Source of the DNA: 66-474 sp035688305
Lineage (GTDB): Bacteria > Pseudomonadota > Gammaproteobacteria > Xanthomonadales > Rhodanobacteraceae
DNA: 29,395 nucleotides
Direction: 5' to 3'
Assembly: GCA_035688305.1 (NCBI GenBank)
Contig: DASSNC010000024.1
Location: forward strand, 1 to 29,395
The notes beneath the pieces were generated by a model. It searched no databases, was not told the DNA's origin, and saw only the letters and a list, made by a program, of their open reading frames with translations. Numbering within the stretch: the first letter of the stretch is position 1; each line of letters starts with the position of its first letter. Below, piece after piece: positions 7,932-14,520 of this stretch. Both the position numbers and the translations under genes were made by a program.

Positions 7932-8261
7932 ATGACCGAAGAAACCCCGTCCAGCCGCCGCCACTTTCTGAAGATTGCTGGCGGCGCAGCAGCAGCAGTG
8001 GCCTTTCTGGGTGCGCTGCCGAGGCGCGCGATGGCTGCGTTGCCACACCTCAGCGTTGCGACCAACGCCACCGCCAAGGCGCTGCAGTACGTCGAGGACA
8101 ACACCAAATCCACTGCGCCGACACACAAGCCGGGACAGGACTGCGCGACGTGCGTGCATTACCAGGGCAAGCCGGGCGATCAGTACGGCCCGTGCGCCAT
8201 CTTCCCGGGATTCGACGTGCACAAGGATGGCTGGTGCGCGGGATTCCAGGCCAAGGGTTGA
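7932..8261 (+). CDS. High-potential iron-sulfur protein (HiPIP), Tat-exported
   Basis: A 109-residue precursor with a twin-arginine signal (SRRHFLKIAGG followed by an alanine-rich segment to about residue 36) and a mature domain with the four cluster cysteines Cys71, Cys74 (CATC), Cys88 (YGPC) and Cys102 (GWC). This is the HiPIP pattern, a soluble periplasmic [4Fe-4S] one-electron carrier. Export via Tat fits cluster insertion before transport. The ATG at 7932 is preceded by a strong Shine-Dalgarno AGGAGAGGAG at 7915-7924. A -10-like TAAGAT occurs at 7884-7889, but no good -35 was seen. It is divergent from mtnB, and its partner oxidoreductase is not in the window. Confidence 0.93.
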   Translation: MTEETPSSRRHFLKIAGGAAAAVAFLGALPRRAMAALPHLSVATNATAKALQYVEDNTKSTAPTHKPGQDCATCVHYQGKPGDQYGPCAIFPGFDVHKDGWCAGFQAKG

Positions 8262-8389
8262 TTGGCTGAAAGTTTGGTTGGCTGCGCGCGCTTGGCGTGC
8301 GCAAGGCGCGTTATGCGCCTGCGTGAACCACGAACCGGGGTGGCGACAGGCTGCCCTGGTTTTTTGTGCGCCGAACCGTGTCGTCCTGG

Positions 8390-8535
8390 CGGCAAGCGTC
8401 CACCGGCGCGCAGCGCCTGTTGATGGGTGTGGTATCGGGTCGTGGGCAGCGCGCAGCCGATGAATCACGGGCGCTTTAAAAGTTGCTGCCCGGATACGGC
8501 AAGCGGAGGAGCTGACTACGCTTGCCGCACCGGGC
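8390..8535. ncRNA. Unassigned structured region, candidate ncRNA with alternative stems
   Basis: GCCCGG (8488-8493), CGGCAAGCG (8497-8505), a 13-nt loop, CGCTTGCCG (8519-8527) and CCGGGC (8530-8535) form a 15-bp stem broken only by a 3x2 internal loop. The left arm overlaps GCTGCCC (8485-8491), which can instead pair with GGGCAGC at 8444-8450. A second copy of CGGCAAGCG at 8390-8398 could also compete for the 3' arm. A minus-strand promoter-like TTGGCC-N18-TATGAT lies at 8610-8581. I match it to no known RNA family, and the strand is uncertain. Confidence 0.4.
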
Positions 8536-8625
8536 GGCGGTCCGGGGTCCACTGCCAATGGGAAATCCCGCGGAGGACGAATCATAGCGCGGGCGGGGGT
8601 AGGGGGCCAAGAACGAGATGGCACA

Positions 8626-8655
8626 TTTTGCGGGAAGATTTTATTCCCTGCAAAA
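8626..8655. terminator. AT-flanked stem-loop of unclear role
   Basis: TTTTGCGGGAA and TTCCCTGCAAAA form an 11-bp stem with one bulged T and a 7-nt loop. The T-run lies in the 5' arm and the A-run in the 3' arm, so it lacks the normal trailing T-run on either strand. It may still contribute to ending permease transcripts. Confidence 0.3.
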
Positions 8656-8692
8656 ACAATAACCTGAAACGTTAAGATTTCGATGAATCGAG

Positions 8693-8728
8693 GATCGCCA
8701 CCCATACGTATACGTATGGAAGGCGATC
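8693..8728. terminator. Extended palindrome downstream of the permease gene
   Basis: CCATACGTATACGTATGG (8702-8719) is a perfect 18-bp palindrome. It is enclosed, after a 2-nt mismatch on each side, by GATCGCC (8693-8699) and GGCGATC (8722-8728). It starts 20 nt past the permease stop. It could be a terminator stem without a T-run, or a dyad-symmetric protein-binding site. Confidence 0.4.
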
Positions 8729-8747
8729 AGATGGGGGCGGTTCCAGC

Positions 8748-10223
8748 TCAGGGCTTGCGCAACCGGCTGTGCCGGAAGCCGTAACAGAAGTAGATCAGGA
8801 GGCCGATCAAGGTCCAGATGATCGCGCGCCACCACGTGTCTTGCGGCAGGTTGAGGATCAGCACCGCGCAACCGATCGCGCCAACGGTGCAGGTGACCCA
8901 CGGCCAGGGTGTGCGGAACGGACGCGCCATGTCGGGGCGCGTGTAGCGCATCACCAGCACCGCGATGCAGACGACCAGGAACGCCAGCAGGGTCCCGATG
9001 TTGGTCAGCTCGGCGAGGATGTCGATGGGCAGCAGGCCCGCGCCGATTGCGGCGATGATGCCGGTGATCAGCGTGGCCACGTGCGGGGTCTGGTGGCGCG
9101 GATGCACCTTGCCGAACGCCGCCGGCAGCAGGCCGTCCTTGCTCATCGCGTAGAAGATGCGCGGCTGGCCGATCACCATCACCAGGATCACCGACGACAA
9201 CCCGGCCAGGGCGCCAACGTCGATCAGCGGGGCCAGCCAGTTGCGCAGTGCCGGCACATGCTCGATGCCGAACGAGACCGGGTTGGGCACGTTCAATTCC
9301 TTGAACGGCACGATGCCAGTCAGCACCAACGACACGATGATGTACAGGGCCGTGCAGATCAGCAGGCTGGCGAGGATGCCGATCGGCATGTCGCGCTTGG
9401 GGTTCCTGGCCTCCTGCGCGGCGGTGGACACGGCGTCAAAGCCGATGTAGGCGAAGAAAATGATCGCCGCACCCTCGAACACGCCCATCCAACCGTATTT
9501 GCCGGGGCGGCACATGTCGCCGACAGCGCCGGCGGCCGAGCACACACGGTCGGGCACGAACGGATGCCAGTTTTCGGGCACGACATAGTGCAGGCCGAAG
9601 ATGATGAACAGGAAGATCACCGTCAGCTTGATGATGACGATCCAGATGTTCACGGTCGAGGAGTGCTTGATCCCGACGTAACAAAGCGCGGTGATCGCCA
9701 GCACGATGAATACGGCTGGAAGGTTGATCACGTCGCCGGTCGCCACCACCGCGAACGCGCCCGTACCCTTGGCCAGCGGCGCATTGGCGAACGCGGCCGG
9801 AATCACGATGCCGACGTGTTTCAACAGCGACACCACGTAGCCCGACCAGCCTGCCGCGACGGCGGAGATTGAAACCAGGTACTCGAGGACCAGGTTCCAG
9901 CCGATGAACCAGGCTATCAGTTCGCCCAGCGTTGCATACGAATACGAGTACGCGCTGCCGGCGACCGGAATCATTGCGGCGAACTCGGCGTAGCAAAGCG
10001 CCGCCAGACCGCAAACGAAACCCGCGATGACGAACGAGAGGGCCAATGCCGGTCCGGCGTTGTTGGCGGCGGCCACGCCGGTCAGCACGAAGATGCCGGT
10101 GCCGACGATGGCGCCGATGCCGAGCGCGGTGAGCGCCCACGGGCCGAGCGTGCGCTTCAATTCGTTGTCGCGGAGTGCGGCCTCGATCGGCTTGGCGGTC
10201 CAGAGTTGCTTCCAGGGTGTCAT
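8748..10223 (-). CDS. APC-superfamily amino acid permease
   Basis: A 491-residue inner-membrane transporter with about 12 predicted membrane segments. The N-terminal helix 1 motif GIGAIVGTGIFVLTG is the unwound substrate-binding region typical of APC amino acid transporters. IPVAGSAYSYSYATLGE and FFAYIGFDAVSTAAQEARNPKRDMP match cationic-amino-acid-transporter-like (CAT/YfnA) members. The substrate, probably an amino acid moved with H+, cannot be fixed from sequence. An unusual cysteine pair lies in the VPDRVCSAAGAVGDMC loop, probably extracytoplasmic. It is preceded by a good sigma-70 promoter and appears to be monocistronic. Confidence 0.92.
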   Translation of the reverse strand: MTPWKQLWTAKPIEAALRDNELKRTLGPWALTALGIGAIVGTGIFVLTGVAAANNAGPALALSFVIAGFVCGLAALCYAEFAAMIPVAGSAYSYSYATLGELIAWFIGWNLVLEYLVSISAVAAGWSGYVVSLLKHVGIVIPAAFANAPLAKGTGAFAVVATGDVINLPAVFIVLAITALCYVGIKHSSTVNIWIVIIKLTVIFLFIIFGLHYVVPENWHPFVPDRVCSAAGAVGDMCRPGKYGWMGVFEGAAIIFFAYIGFDAVSTAAQEARNPKRDMPIGILASLLICTALYIIVSLVLTGIVPFKELNVPNPVSFGIEHVPALRNWLAPLIDVGALAGLSSVILVMVIGQPRIFYAMSKDGLLPAAFGKVHPRHQTPHVATLITGIIAAIGAGLLPIDILAELTNIGTLLAFLVVCIAVLVMRYTRPDMARPFRTPWPWVTCTVGAIGCAVLILNLPQDTWWRAIIWTLIGLLIYFCYGFRHSRLRKP

Positions 10224-10321
10224 GCGCGTTGTCTGCCTCTGTCAACGTGGCGGTGATGGTCCGCACAACGCCCCCCTTGGGCCACGCGCGGGCTTGCGCT
10301 GCGATTGCGCAAACGCGCCGT

Positions 10322-10350
10322 AACATACTTGCGAAATGCACGCGCGACAA
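10322..10350 (-). promoter_or_regulatory. Sigma-70 promoter of the amino acid permease
   Basis: On the minus strand TTGTCG is followed after exactly 17 bp by TATGTT. It lies about 100 nt upstream of the permease ATG at 10223 with the correct orientation, and no other gene intervenes. Confidence 0.55.
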
Positions 10351-10443
10351 GCGCCAGATGTCATGATTGGCGCAGTCGCAAGCAAGGTTGATTGATGCTG
10401 CGGCGCAGCACCGAAGCGTTTCCGGACTGCTGTTGCGCCGCGC

Positions 10444-11007
10444 TCAGGCGCGTCCTGAAAACTCGCCCGTCAGGGTATTCACCCACACGCGCTCGCCGGT
10501 GCTGATGTATTCCGGCACCTGGATTTCCACGCCGGTTTCCAGCGTGGCAGGCTTGCTGCGCTTGGTTGCCGACGCGCCTTTCAATTCCGGCGCGGTGTCG
10601 GTGACCGCCAGCGCGACGCTGGTTGGCACCTGCAGGGCAACGGGCGCATCGTCGATCAACTGCACGTAATAACCTTCGACGCTGTCGACGACCCACGGGG
10701 CGTTGTCGCCCACCACGTCGGCGTCGAGCGTGTACGGCGTGAAATCCTCGCCATCAAGGAACACGAAGGCATCGCCGTCCTTGTAGGAGAAATTCACGGC
10801 GCGGCGAACCAGCTCCATTTCCTTGAGCTCGTCGTCGGCGCGCAGGCTGAGGTCGAACTTGCGCCCGCCGGGAATCGAATACAGCGTGAAGCGGAAGGTC
10901 ACGTTGCCGCCACGCGCCGTGGGCGAGCTGCGCTGGATGTCGCGCACCTGGTACACGGTGCCTTCGTGTTCGACCACGTTGCCTTTCTTGGTGTCGGAGG
11001 CTTTCAT
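10444..11007 (-). CDS. efpL: Elongation factor P-like protein EfpL (YeiP)
   Basis: A 187-residue three-domain EF-P paralogue. The N-terminal KOW-like domain carries the tip loop SSPTARGG (28-34, Arg32) in place of the modified Lys/Arg loop of canonical EF-P, which is diagnostic for the YeiP/EfpL branch. The middle and C-terminal OB domains show FSYKDGDAFVFLDGEDFTPYTL and KGASATKRSKPATLETGVEIQVPEYISTGERV. It is expected to rescue ribosomes stalled on proline-rich or related motifs by binding near the E site. It starts 36 nt after the small alpha/beta-barrel gene, so it may share a transcript with that gene and the SDR. Confidence 0.94.
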   Translation of the reverse strand: MKASDTKKGNVVEHEGTVYQVRDIQRSSPTARGGNVTFRFTLYSIPGGRKFDLSLRADDELKEMELVRRAVNFSYKDGDAFVFLDGEDFTPYTLDADVVGDNAPWVVDSVEGYYVQLIDDAPVALQVPTSVALAVTDTAPELKGASATKRSKPATLETGVEIQVPEYISTGERVWVNTLTGEFSGRA

Positions 11008-11043
11008 TGGAAATTTCTCGCGATGGTCGTGATTGGCGGCGAT

Positions 11044-11367
11044 TCAGGCGAATGGATCAACCTGTTCGAGCAGCTCAACCCCCAGCAGTTGCTCGGGCGC
11101 GTTCGCCTGCGGGCCCCACAGCGCCGCCCACGCTGCGTCGGCGTGTTCGAAGTCGGTGCGTGCGCCGTAGGCGGCCAGATTGGGGTATTGGATGTCCATG
11201 ACCAGCGTGTCGTTGCCGGAACCGGGCACCACGCTGCGCCAGAATCGGATCGCCTCGGGCATCTCGGCGGAATTGAAGCGTGGTTCTGCGGCGGCTTTCA
11301 GCTTCGCACGAAAGTCATCCATTCGGCCTGGCTGGATTCGATAGGTAAAGCGGGCGATGACGGTCAC
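11044..11367 (-). CDS. Small dimeric alpha/beta-barrel-like protein of unknown function
   Basis: A 107-residue protein. I chose the GTG at 11367 because translation then begins MTVIARFTYRIQPGRMDDF, a typical first strand and helix of ferredoxin-like dimeric barrel proteins (NIPSNAP or monooxygenase-like). The longer open frame to 11406 overlaps the SDR. The rest, RFWRSVVPGSGNDTLVMDIQYPNLAAYGAR, fits the second half of such a fold. I cannot name a function. It starts 7 nt after the SDR stop, so the two are likely co-transcribed. Confidence 0.65.
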   Translation of the reverse strand: MTVIARFTYRIQPGRMDDFRAKLKAAAEPRFNSAEMPEAIRFWRSVVPGSGNDTLVMDIQYPNLAAYGARTDFEHADAAWAALWGPQANAPEQLLGVELLEQVDPFA

Positions 11368-11374
11368 GGGGTTC

Positions 11375-12142
11375 TCACTTGGGCTGCAGGCGCACCGCGC
11401 CATCAAGGCGGATGGTTTCGCCGTTGAGATAACGATTGCCGAGGATGAAGGCGACGGTGTTGGCGAATTCTTCCGGCTTGCCGAGGCGTGAGGGAAACGG
11501 GATCGACGCCGACAGTGATTCCTGCACCTGCGGCGGCATGCCGTCCACCATCGGGGTCCAGAAGATGCCGGGGGCGATCGTCAGCACGCGGATGCCGAAG
11601 CGCGCCAGCTCGCGCGCCATCGGTAGGGTCATGCCGACCACGCCGCCTTTGGATGCCGAATAGGCCGCCTGGCCGATCTGGCCTTCATAGGCTGCCACCG
11701 ACGCCGTATTGACGATCACTCCGCGCTCGCCGTCTTCGCCCGGTTCGTTCGACTGCATCAGCGCCGCGCCGGCCTTGGCGACGTTGAAACTGCCGACCAG
11801 GTTCACCATCACGGTGCCGGCGAAGTTCTTGAGCGGCATCGGGCCTTCCTTGCCGAGCACGCGGCCAGCCCCGAGGATGCCGGCGCAGTTCATCACCACG
11901 TTCAGGCCGTCCATGGCCTCGCGTGCGGCCGCGACGTTGGTCGATACGCCTTCCTCGCTGGTGACGTCGGTCTTGAGGAATCGCGCCGCAGCACCGAGTT
12001 CATGCGCGGCGGCGTGGCCCTTTTCCTCGTTGACGTCGAACAGTGTGACCTTGCCGCCGTGGGCGACGAGGTGTTGCGCCACGGCGTGGCCGAGGCCCGA
12101 AGCGCCGCCGGTGATGATGGCCTTGGCCTGGTCGAGTTGCAT
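11375..12142 (-). CDS. SDR family 3-hydroxyacyl-CoA dehydrogenase (HSD17B10-like)
   Basis: A 255-residue short-chain dehydrogenase. The NAD-binding TGGASGLG is at 11-18, Asp36 in LFDVNEE favours NAD over NADP, NCAG is at 85-88, and the catalytic triad Ser148, Tyr161 and Lys165 (YSASK) is complete. The variant GVIVNTASVAAYEGQIGQAAYSASKGG resembles type II 3-hydroxyacyl-CoA / 2-methyl-3-hydroxybutyryl-CoA dehydrogenases. A role in isoleucine or fatty-acid beta-oxidation therefore fits the nearby liu genes. The ATG at 12142 has a Shine-Dalgarno AGGGAG at 12150-12155. The upstream open frame runs into the CGGAT repeat array and is not coding. Confidence 0.88.
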   Translation of the reverse strand: MQLDQAKAIITGGASGLGHAVAQHLVAHGGKVTLFDVNEEKGHAAAHELGAAARFLKTDVTSEEGVSTNVAAAREAMDGLNVVMNCAGILGAGRVLGKEGPMPLKNFAGTVMVNLVGSFNVAKAGAALMQSNEPGEDGERGVIVNTASVAAYEGQIGQAAYSASKGGVVGMTLPMARELARFGIRVLTIAPGIFWTPMVDGMPPQVQESLSASIPFPSRLGKPEEFANTVAFILGNRYLNGETIRLDGAVRLQPK

Positions 12143-12198
12143 GCGTCTGCTCCCTGGTTCGCGAGCCGGACATTGTAATGCAGCGGAAAAGTGTTTTG

Positions 12199-12356
12199 GA
12201 CGCGGGTGTGCGCGGAGCAAGAGCCTTTGCCACGGATCAACACGGATGAGCACGGATCAGAAGCAGGAGCGTTTTTGACGCGGATCTACGCGGATGAACG
12301 CGGATCAGGAGCAAAACGTTCTTGATGCGGATTTGCGTGGACAGACGCGAACCAGG
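12199..12356. repeat. Array of 10-bp CGGAT repeats in ~45-bp super-units
   Basis: Decamers of the form NACGCGGATN or NCACGGATNN follow one another with 10-bp spacing, for example CACGGATCAACACGGATGAG from 12231. Each run of two to three decamers ends in CAGGAGCA-like sequence and a T-run before the next, giving about four diverging super-units. Related arrays occur at 13293-13470, 22199-22264 and 22768-22797. Confidence 0.8.
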
Positions 12357-12436
12357 AGCGGGAACAGGAACGGGAACAGTCGTCTTTTGACGGGGATGTA
12401 CGAACCTTCCCCCGATTGCGGGGGCAGGAAGAGCCA

Positions 12437-12822
12437 AGCGTGTAGGTTGGGTTGACCCGGTGCTCTTTCCGGGGAAGCCCAACACGGGCGAGCACCAGCG
12501 ATGGGCTCTATCCGCGTTCATCCGCGTTGATCCGCGTCCAATGCTTTTGATCTTCGGCGCGCGCTCCGAGCGCAAGGTCACAACGTTCGGATAAACCAAC
12601 GGTCGCAGCCGTGATGGCCGGTCTTGCCCAGCGTGTAGGTTGGGTTGACCCGGTGCTCTTTCCGGGGAAGCCCAACACGGGCGAGCACCAGCGATGGGTT
12701 CTATCCGCGTTCATCCGCGTTGATCCGCGTCCAATGCTTTTGATCTTCGGCGCGCGCTCCGAGCGCAAGGTCACAACGTTCGGATAAACCAACGGTCGCA
12801 GCCATGGTGGCCGGTCCTGCCG
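12437..12822. repeat. Tandem duplication, two units of 193 bp
   Basis: Positions 12437-12629 and 12630-12822 are near-identical, with only about five differences, mostly at the right end. Each unit holds a hairpin (GTTGGGTT/AGCCCAAC around an inner CCCGG/CCGGG stem), three decamers of ATCCGCGTTN (12510-12538 and 12703-12731) and the 3' end of the GNAT gene on the minus strand. Confidence 0.9.
12578..12629 (-). pseudogene. Duplicated 3' fragment of the GNAT gene
   Basis: On the minus strand this encodes KTGHHGCDRWFIRTL and a stop, the same tail as the intact GNAT gene 193 bp away (RTGHHGCDRWFIRTL). Two His codons differ only synonymously. The fragment has no start or catalytic domain of its own. 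Confidence 0.8.
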
Positions 12823-13259
12823 ATCGGCGAGCACAGCGGGGTGAAGCCGTGTTTGCGGTACAGGTGTTGGGCGGCGTCCATGCCGGTCAGGGTTTCGAGG
12901 TAGCAGCGCTTGAACCCGAAGTCGCGCGCGACGGCGAGGCAACGCTCGATCATTGCGTGGCCCGCACCGAGGCCGCGCGCCTGCGGCAGGAAATACATCT
13001 TGCGCAATTCGCAGATGTCGGGCTCGCCATGTGCCAGCCGCGCCACGCCGCAACCGCCGACGAGCGTGCCGTCGACCTCGAGCACGAAGTAGGCACTGCG
13101 TGGTTTGGAGTAGGCCGCGCACATCGCATCGACCTCGGCGTCGTGGATCGCGAAGCCGGCGCCGCCGGCACCGAATTCGGGCATCACGCTGCGGATGATG
13201 GCAGCCATGGCCGCGTCGTCGCGCGCTTCGATGGCGCGGATATGGAACGTTTCAGACAT
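12771..13259 (-). CDS. GNAT family N-acetyltransferase
   Basis: A 162-residue acetyl-CoA-dependent acetyltransferase. The core has the beta strand SAYFVLEVDGTLVGGCGVA, then ELRKMYFLPQARGLGAGHAMIERCL with the pyrophosphate-binding QARGLGAG at 93-100, and YLETLTGMDAAQHLYRKHGF near the end. The substrate is unknown; small-molecule and protein N-acetyl transfer are both possible. The last 17 codons lie within the right-hand unit of the 193-bp duplication, so the gene end was the source of the copied fragment. Flanking repeats on both sides isolate it from neighbouring operons. Confidence 0.88.
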   Translation of the reverse strand: MSETFHIRAIEARDDAAMAAIIRSVMPEFGAGGAGFAIHDAEVDAMCAAYSKPRSAYFVLEVDGTLVGGCGVARLAHGEPDICELRKMYFLPQARGLGAGHAMIERCLAVARDFGFKRCYLETLTGMDAAQHLYRKHGFTPLCSPIGRTGHHGCDRWFIRTL

Positions 13260-13292
13260 GGATGCGCAGGCCGGGCCTGCCCCTGTGGTGGT

Positions 13293-13470
13293 GACGGATC
13301 AAGAGGGAGAGCAAAAGCATTCTTGCCAAGGGTTTGCGCGGATGTTCACGGATCAAGAACACAAGCCTTTTTGACGCGGACCAGGAGCAAGAGCCCTTTT
13401 GACACGGATACACGCGGACGCACGCGGATCAAGAAACACAATCCGTGTTCATCTGTGCAAATCCGTGGTG
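13293..13470. repeat. CGGAT decamer array with an inverted right half
   Basis: Plus-oriented motifs (GACGGATC, GCGCGGATGTTCACGGATCA, GACACGGATACACGCGGACG) run to about 13432. Inverted motifs ATCCGTGTTC, ATCTGTGCAA and ATCCGTGGTG follow, again at 10-bp spacing. It fills nearly all of the 237 bp between the GNAT gene and liuE. No promoter was recognised. Confidence 0.75.
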
Positions 13471-13496
13471 AGGTTTTGTTGCTGGTTCATGCAGCT

Positions 13497-14393
13497 TCAT
13501 TCCCCCATTCGTGCCCTGGTAACCCGGCTGGAGGTCGGCTTGCCGAGCTGCTTGGCCAGCCAGGCACCGGTTTCGATCAGCTTGTCGAGATCGATGCCGG
13601 TGTCGATGCCCATACCGTGCAACATGTAGGTGACGTCTTCGCTGGCGACGTTGCCGGTGGCGCCTTTCGCGTAGGGGCAACCGCCGGTGCCGGAGACCGA
13701 GCTGTCGACCACCCGCACGCCTTCCTCAAGGCACGCGTAGATGTTCGCCAATGCCTGATCGTAGGTGTCGTGGAAGTGCACGGCCAGCGCCTTCATCGGC
13801 ACCTCGCCCGATACGGCGTGCAGCATCGCGCGGGCCTTCACGGGCGTGCCGACGCCGATGGTGTCGCCCAGTGAAATCTCGTCGCAGCCGAGTTCGTACA
13901 GGCGCCTCGACACGCGCACGACGTCGGAGACGGGAACGGTGCCCTGATACGGGCAGCCCAGCACGGTCGAAACGTAACCGCGTACCCGCACGCCTTCGGC
14001 GTGGGCGCGCTCCATCACCGGGCGGAAGCGTTCGATGGATTCGTCGATCGAGGCATTGATGTTCTTCTGGTTGAAGGCTTCGCTGGCTGCGGTGAATACG
14101 GCGATGCTGGTCACGCCGGCCGCGCGCGCGCGTTCGTAGCCCTGCATGTTCGGCACCAGCGCGGGATAGTCCACGCCGGGCCTGCGGGTGATGCCGGCGA
14201 ACACTTCTTCGGCGTCGGCCAACTGCGGCACCCACTTGGGGCTTACGAAGCTGCTCGCTTCAATGGTTTCGAGGCCACAGGCTGACAGGCGGTCGATCAG
14301 TTCGATCTTGACGGGTGTCGGGATGATGGTCTTCTCGTTCTGCAAGCCGTCGCGGGCGCCGACTTCGACGATGCGGACATGGTTGGGAAGCAT
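13497..14393 (-). CDS. liuE: Hydroxymethylglutaryl-CoA lyase
   Basis: A 298-residue TIM-barrel enzyme that cleaves HMG-CoA to acetyl-CoA and acetoacetate, the last step of leucine degradation. Conserved features are VEVGARDGLQNE with Arg14 and Asp15, the metal-binding HFHDTYDQALAN (His206, His208) and the signature SGTGGCPYAKGATGNVA with catalytic Cys239. I chose the ATG at 14393 because it gives the family N-terminus; the upstream open extension has no homology features. Other liu genes in the window (liuD, liuC, liuB) lie 6-16 kb away on the same strand, so it is not in one operon with them here. The symbol liuE is assigned by function. Confidence 0.93.
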   Translation of the reverse strand: MLPNHVRIVEVGARDGLQNEKTIIPTPVKIELIDRLSACGLETIEASSFVSPKWVPQLADAEEVFAGITRRPGVDYPALVPNMQGYERARAAGVTSIAVFTAASEAFNQKNINASIDESIERFRPVMERAHAEGVRVRGYVSTVLGCPYQGTVPVSDVVRVSRRLYELGCDEISLGDTIGVGTPVKARAMLHAVSGEVPMKALAVHFHDTYDQALANIYACLEEGVRVVDSSVSGTGGCPYAKGATGNVASEDVTYMLHGMGIDTGIDLDKLIETGAWLAKQLGKPTSSRVTRARMGE

Positions 14394-14520
14394 GCGCGGT
14401 GGCTCCGGATGGTGCGATCTGCCTATTGTCGCAGGTGATCGCGCGGGTTGCCGCAGTGCAGCTTGCCAGCCGGTGGCGACGGGCGTCAGGATGCGCGTCT
14501 CACCGTTCCCTGATGGTGTC

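Larger units (their letters stand above)
8262..8747. other. Gene-free stretch between HiPIP and amino acid permease
   Basis: I find no convincing coding region in these 486 bp; the open frames lack family motifs and are shadows of GC-rich sequence. The stretch holds the structured region at 8390-8535, an AT-flanked hairpin at 8626-8655, a long palindrome at 8693-8728 and a small stem GGCGC/GCGCC at 8305-8319. Confidence 0.6.
12143..12770. other. Repeat-rich gene-free stretch upstream of the SDR
   Basis: These 628 bp contain no credible gene. They hold a CGGAT decamer array (12199-12356), most of a 193-bp tandem duplication (from 12437), and a duplicated GNAT tail. Several open frames here are translations of the repeats. 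Confidence 0.7.

Noticed and set aside
8305..8319. GGCGC/GCGCC hairpin as a HiPIP terminator
   Set aside because: Only 5 bp and no T-run follows, so it is not distinguishable from background at this GC content.
7851..8705. Minus-strand frame antisense to HiPIP and the gene-free stretch
   Set aside because: No domain, no ribosome-binding site, and it crosses the strong stem-loops.
8769..9872. Plus-strand open frame, His/Asp/Gln-rich, opposite the amino acid permease
   Set aside because: Its composition is that of reversed hydrophobic codons from a membrane protein; the permease strand is clearly coding.
12199..13470. Possible CRISPR array
   Set aside because: Units are 10 bp with no unique spacers of 30 bp and no cas genes; the pattern is a degenerate tandem repeat.
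14394..14520. Promoter for liuE in the divergent intergenic region
   Set aside because: A GACAAT -10-like hexamer exists, but no acceptable -35 lies at 16-18 bp, so I do not call it.
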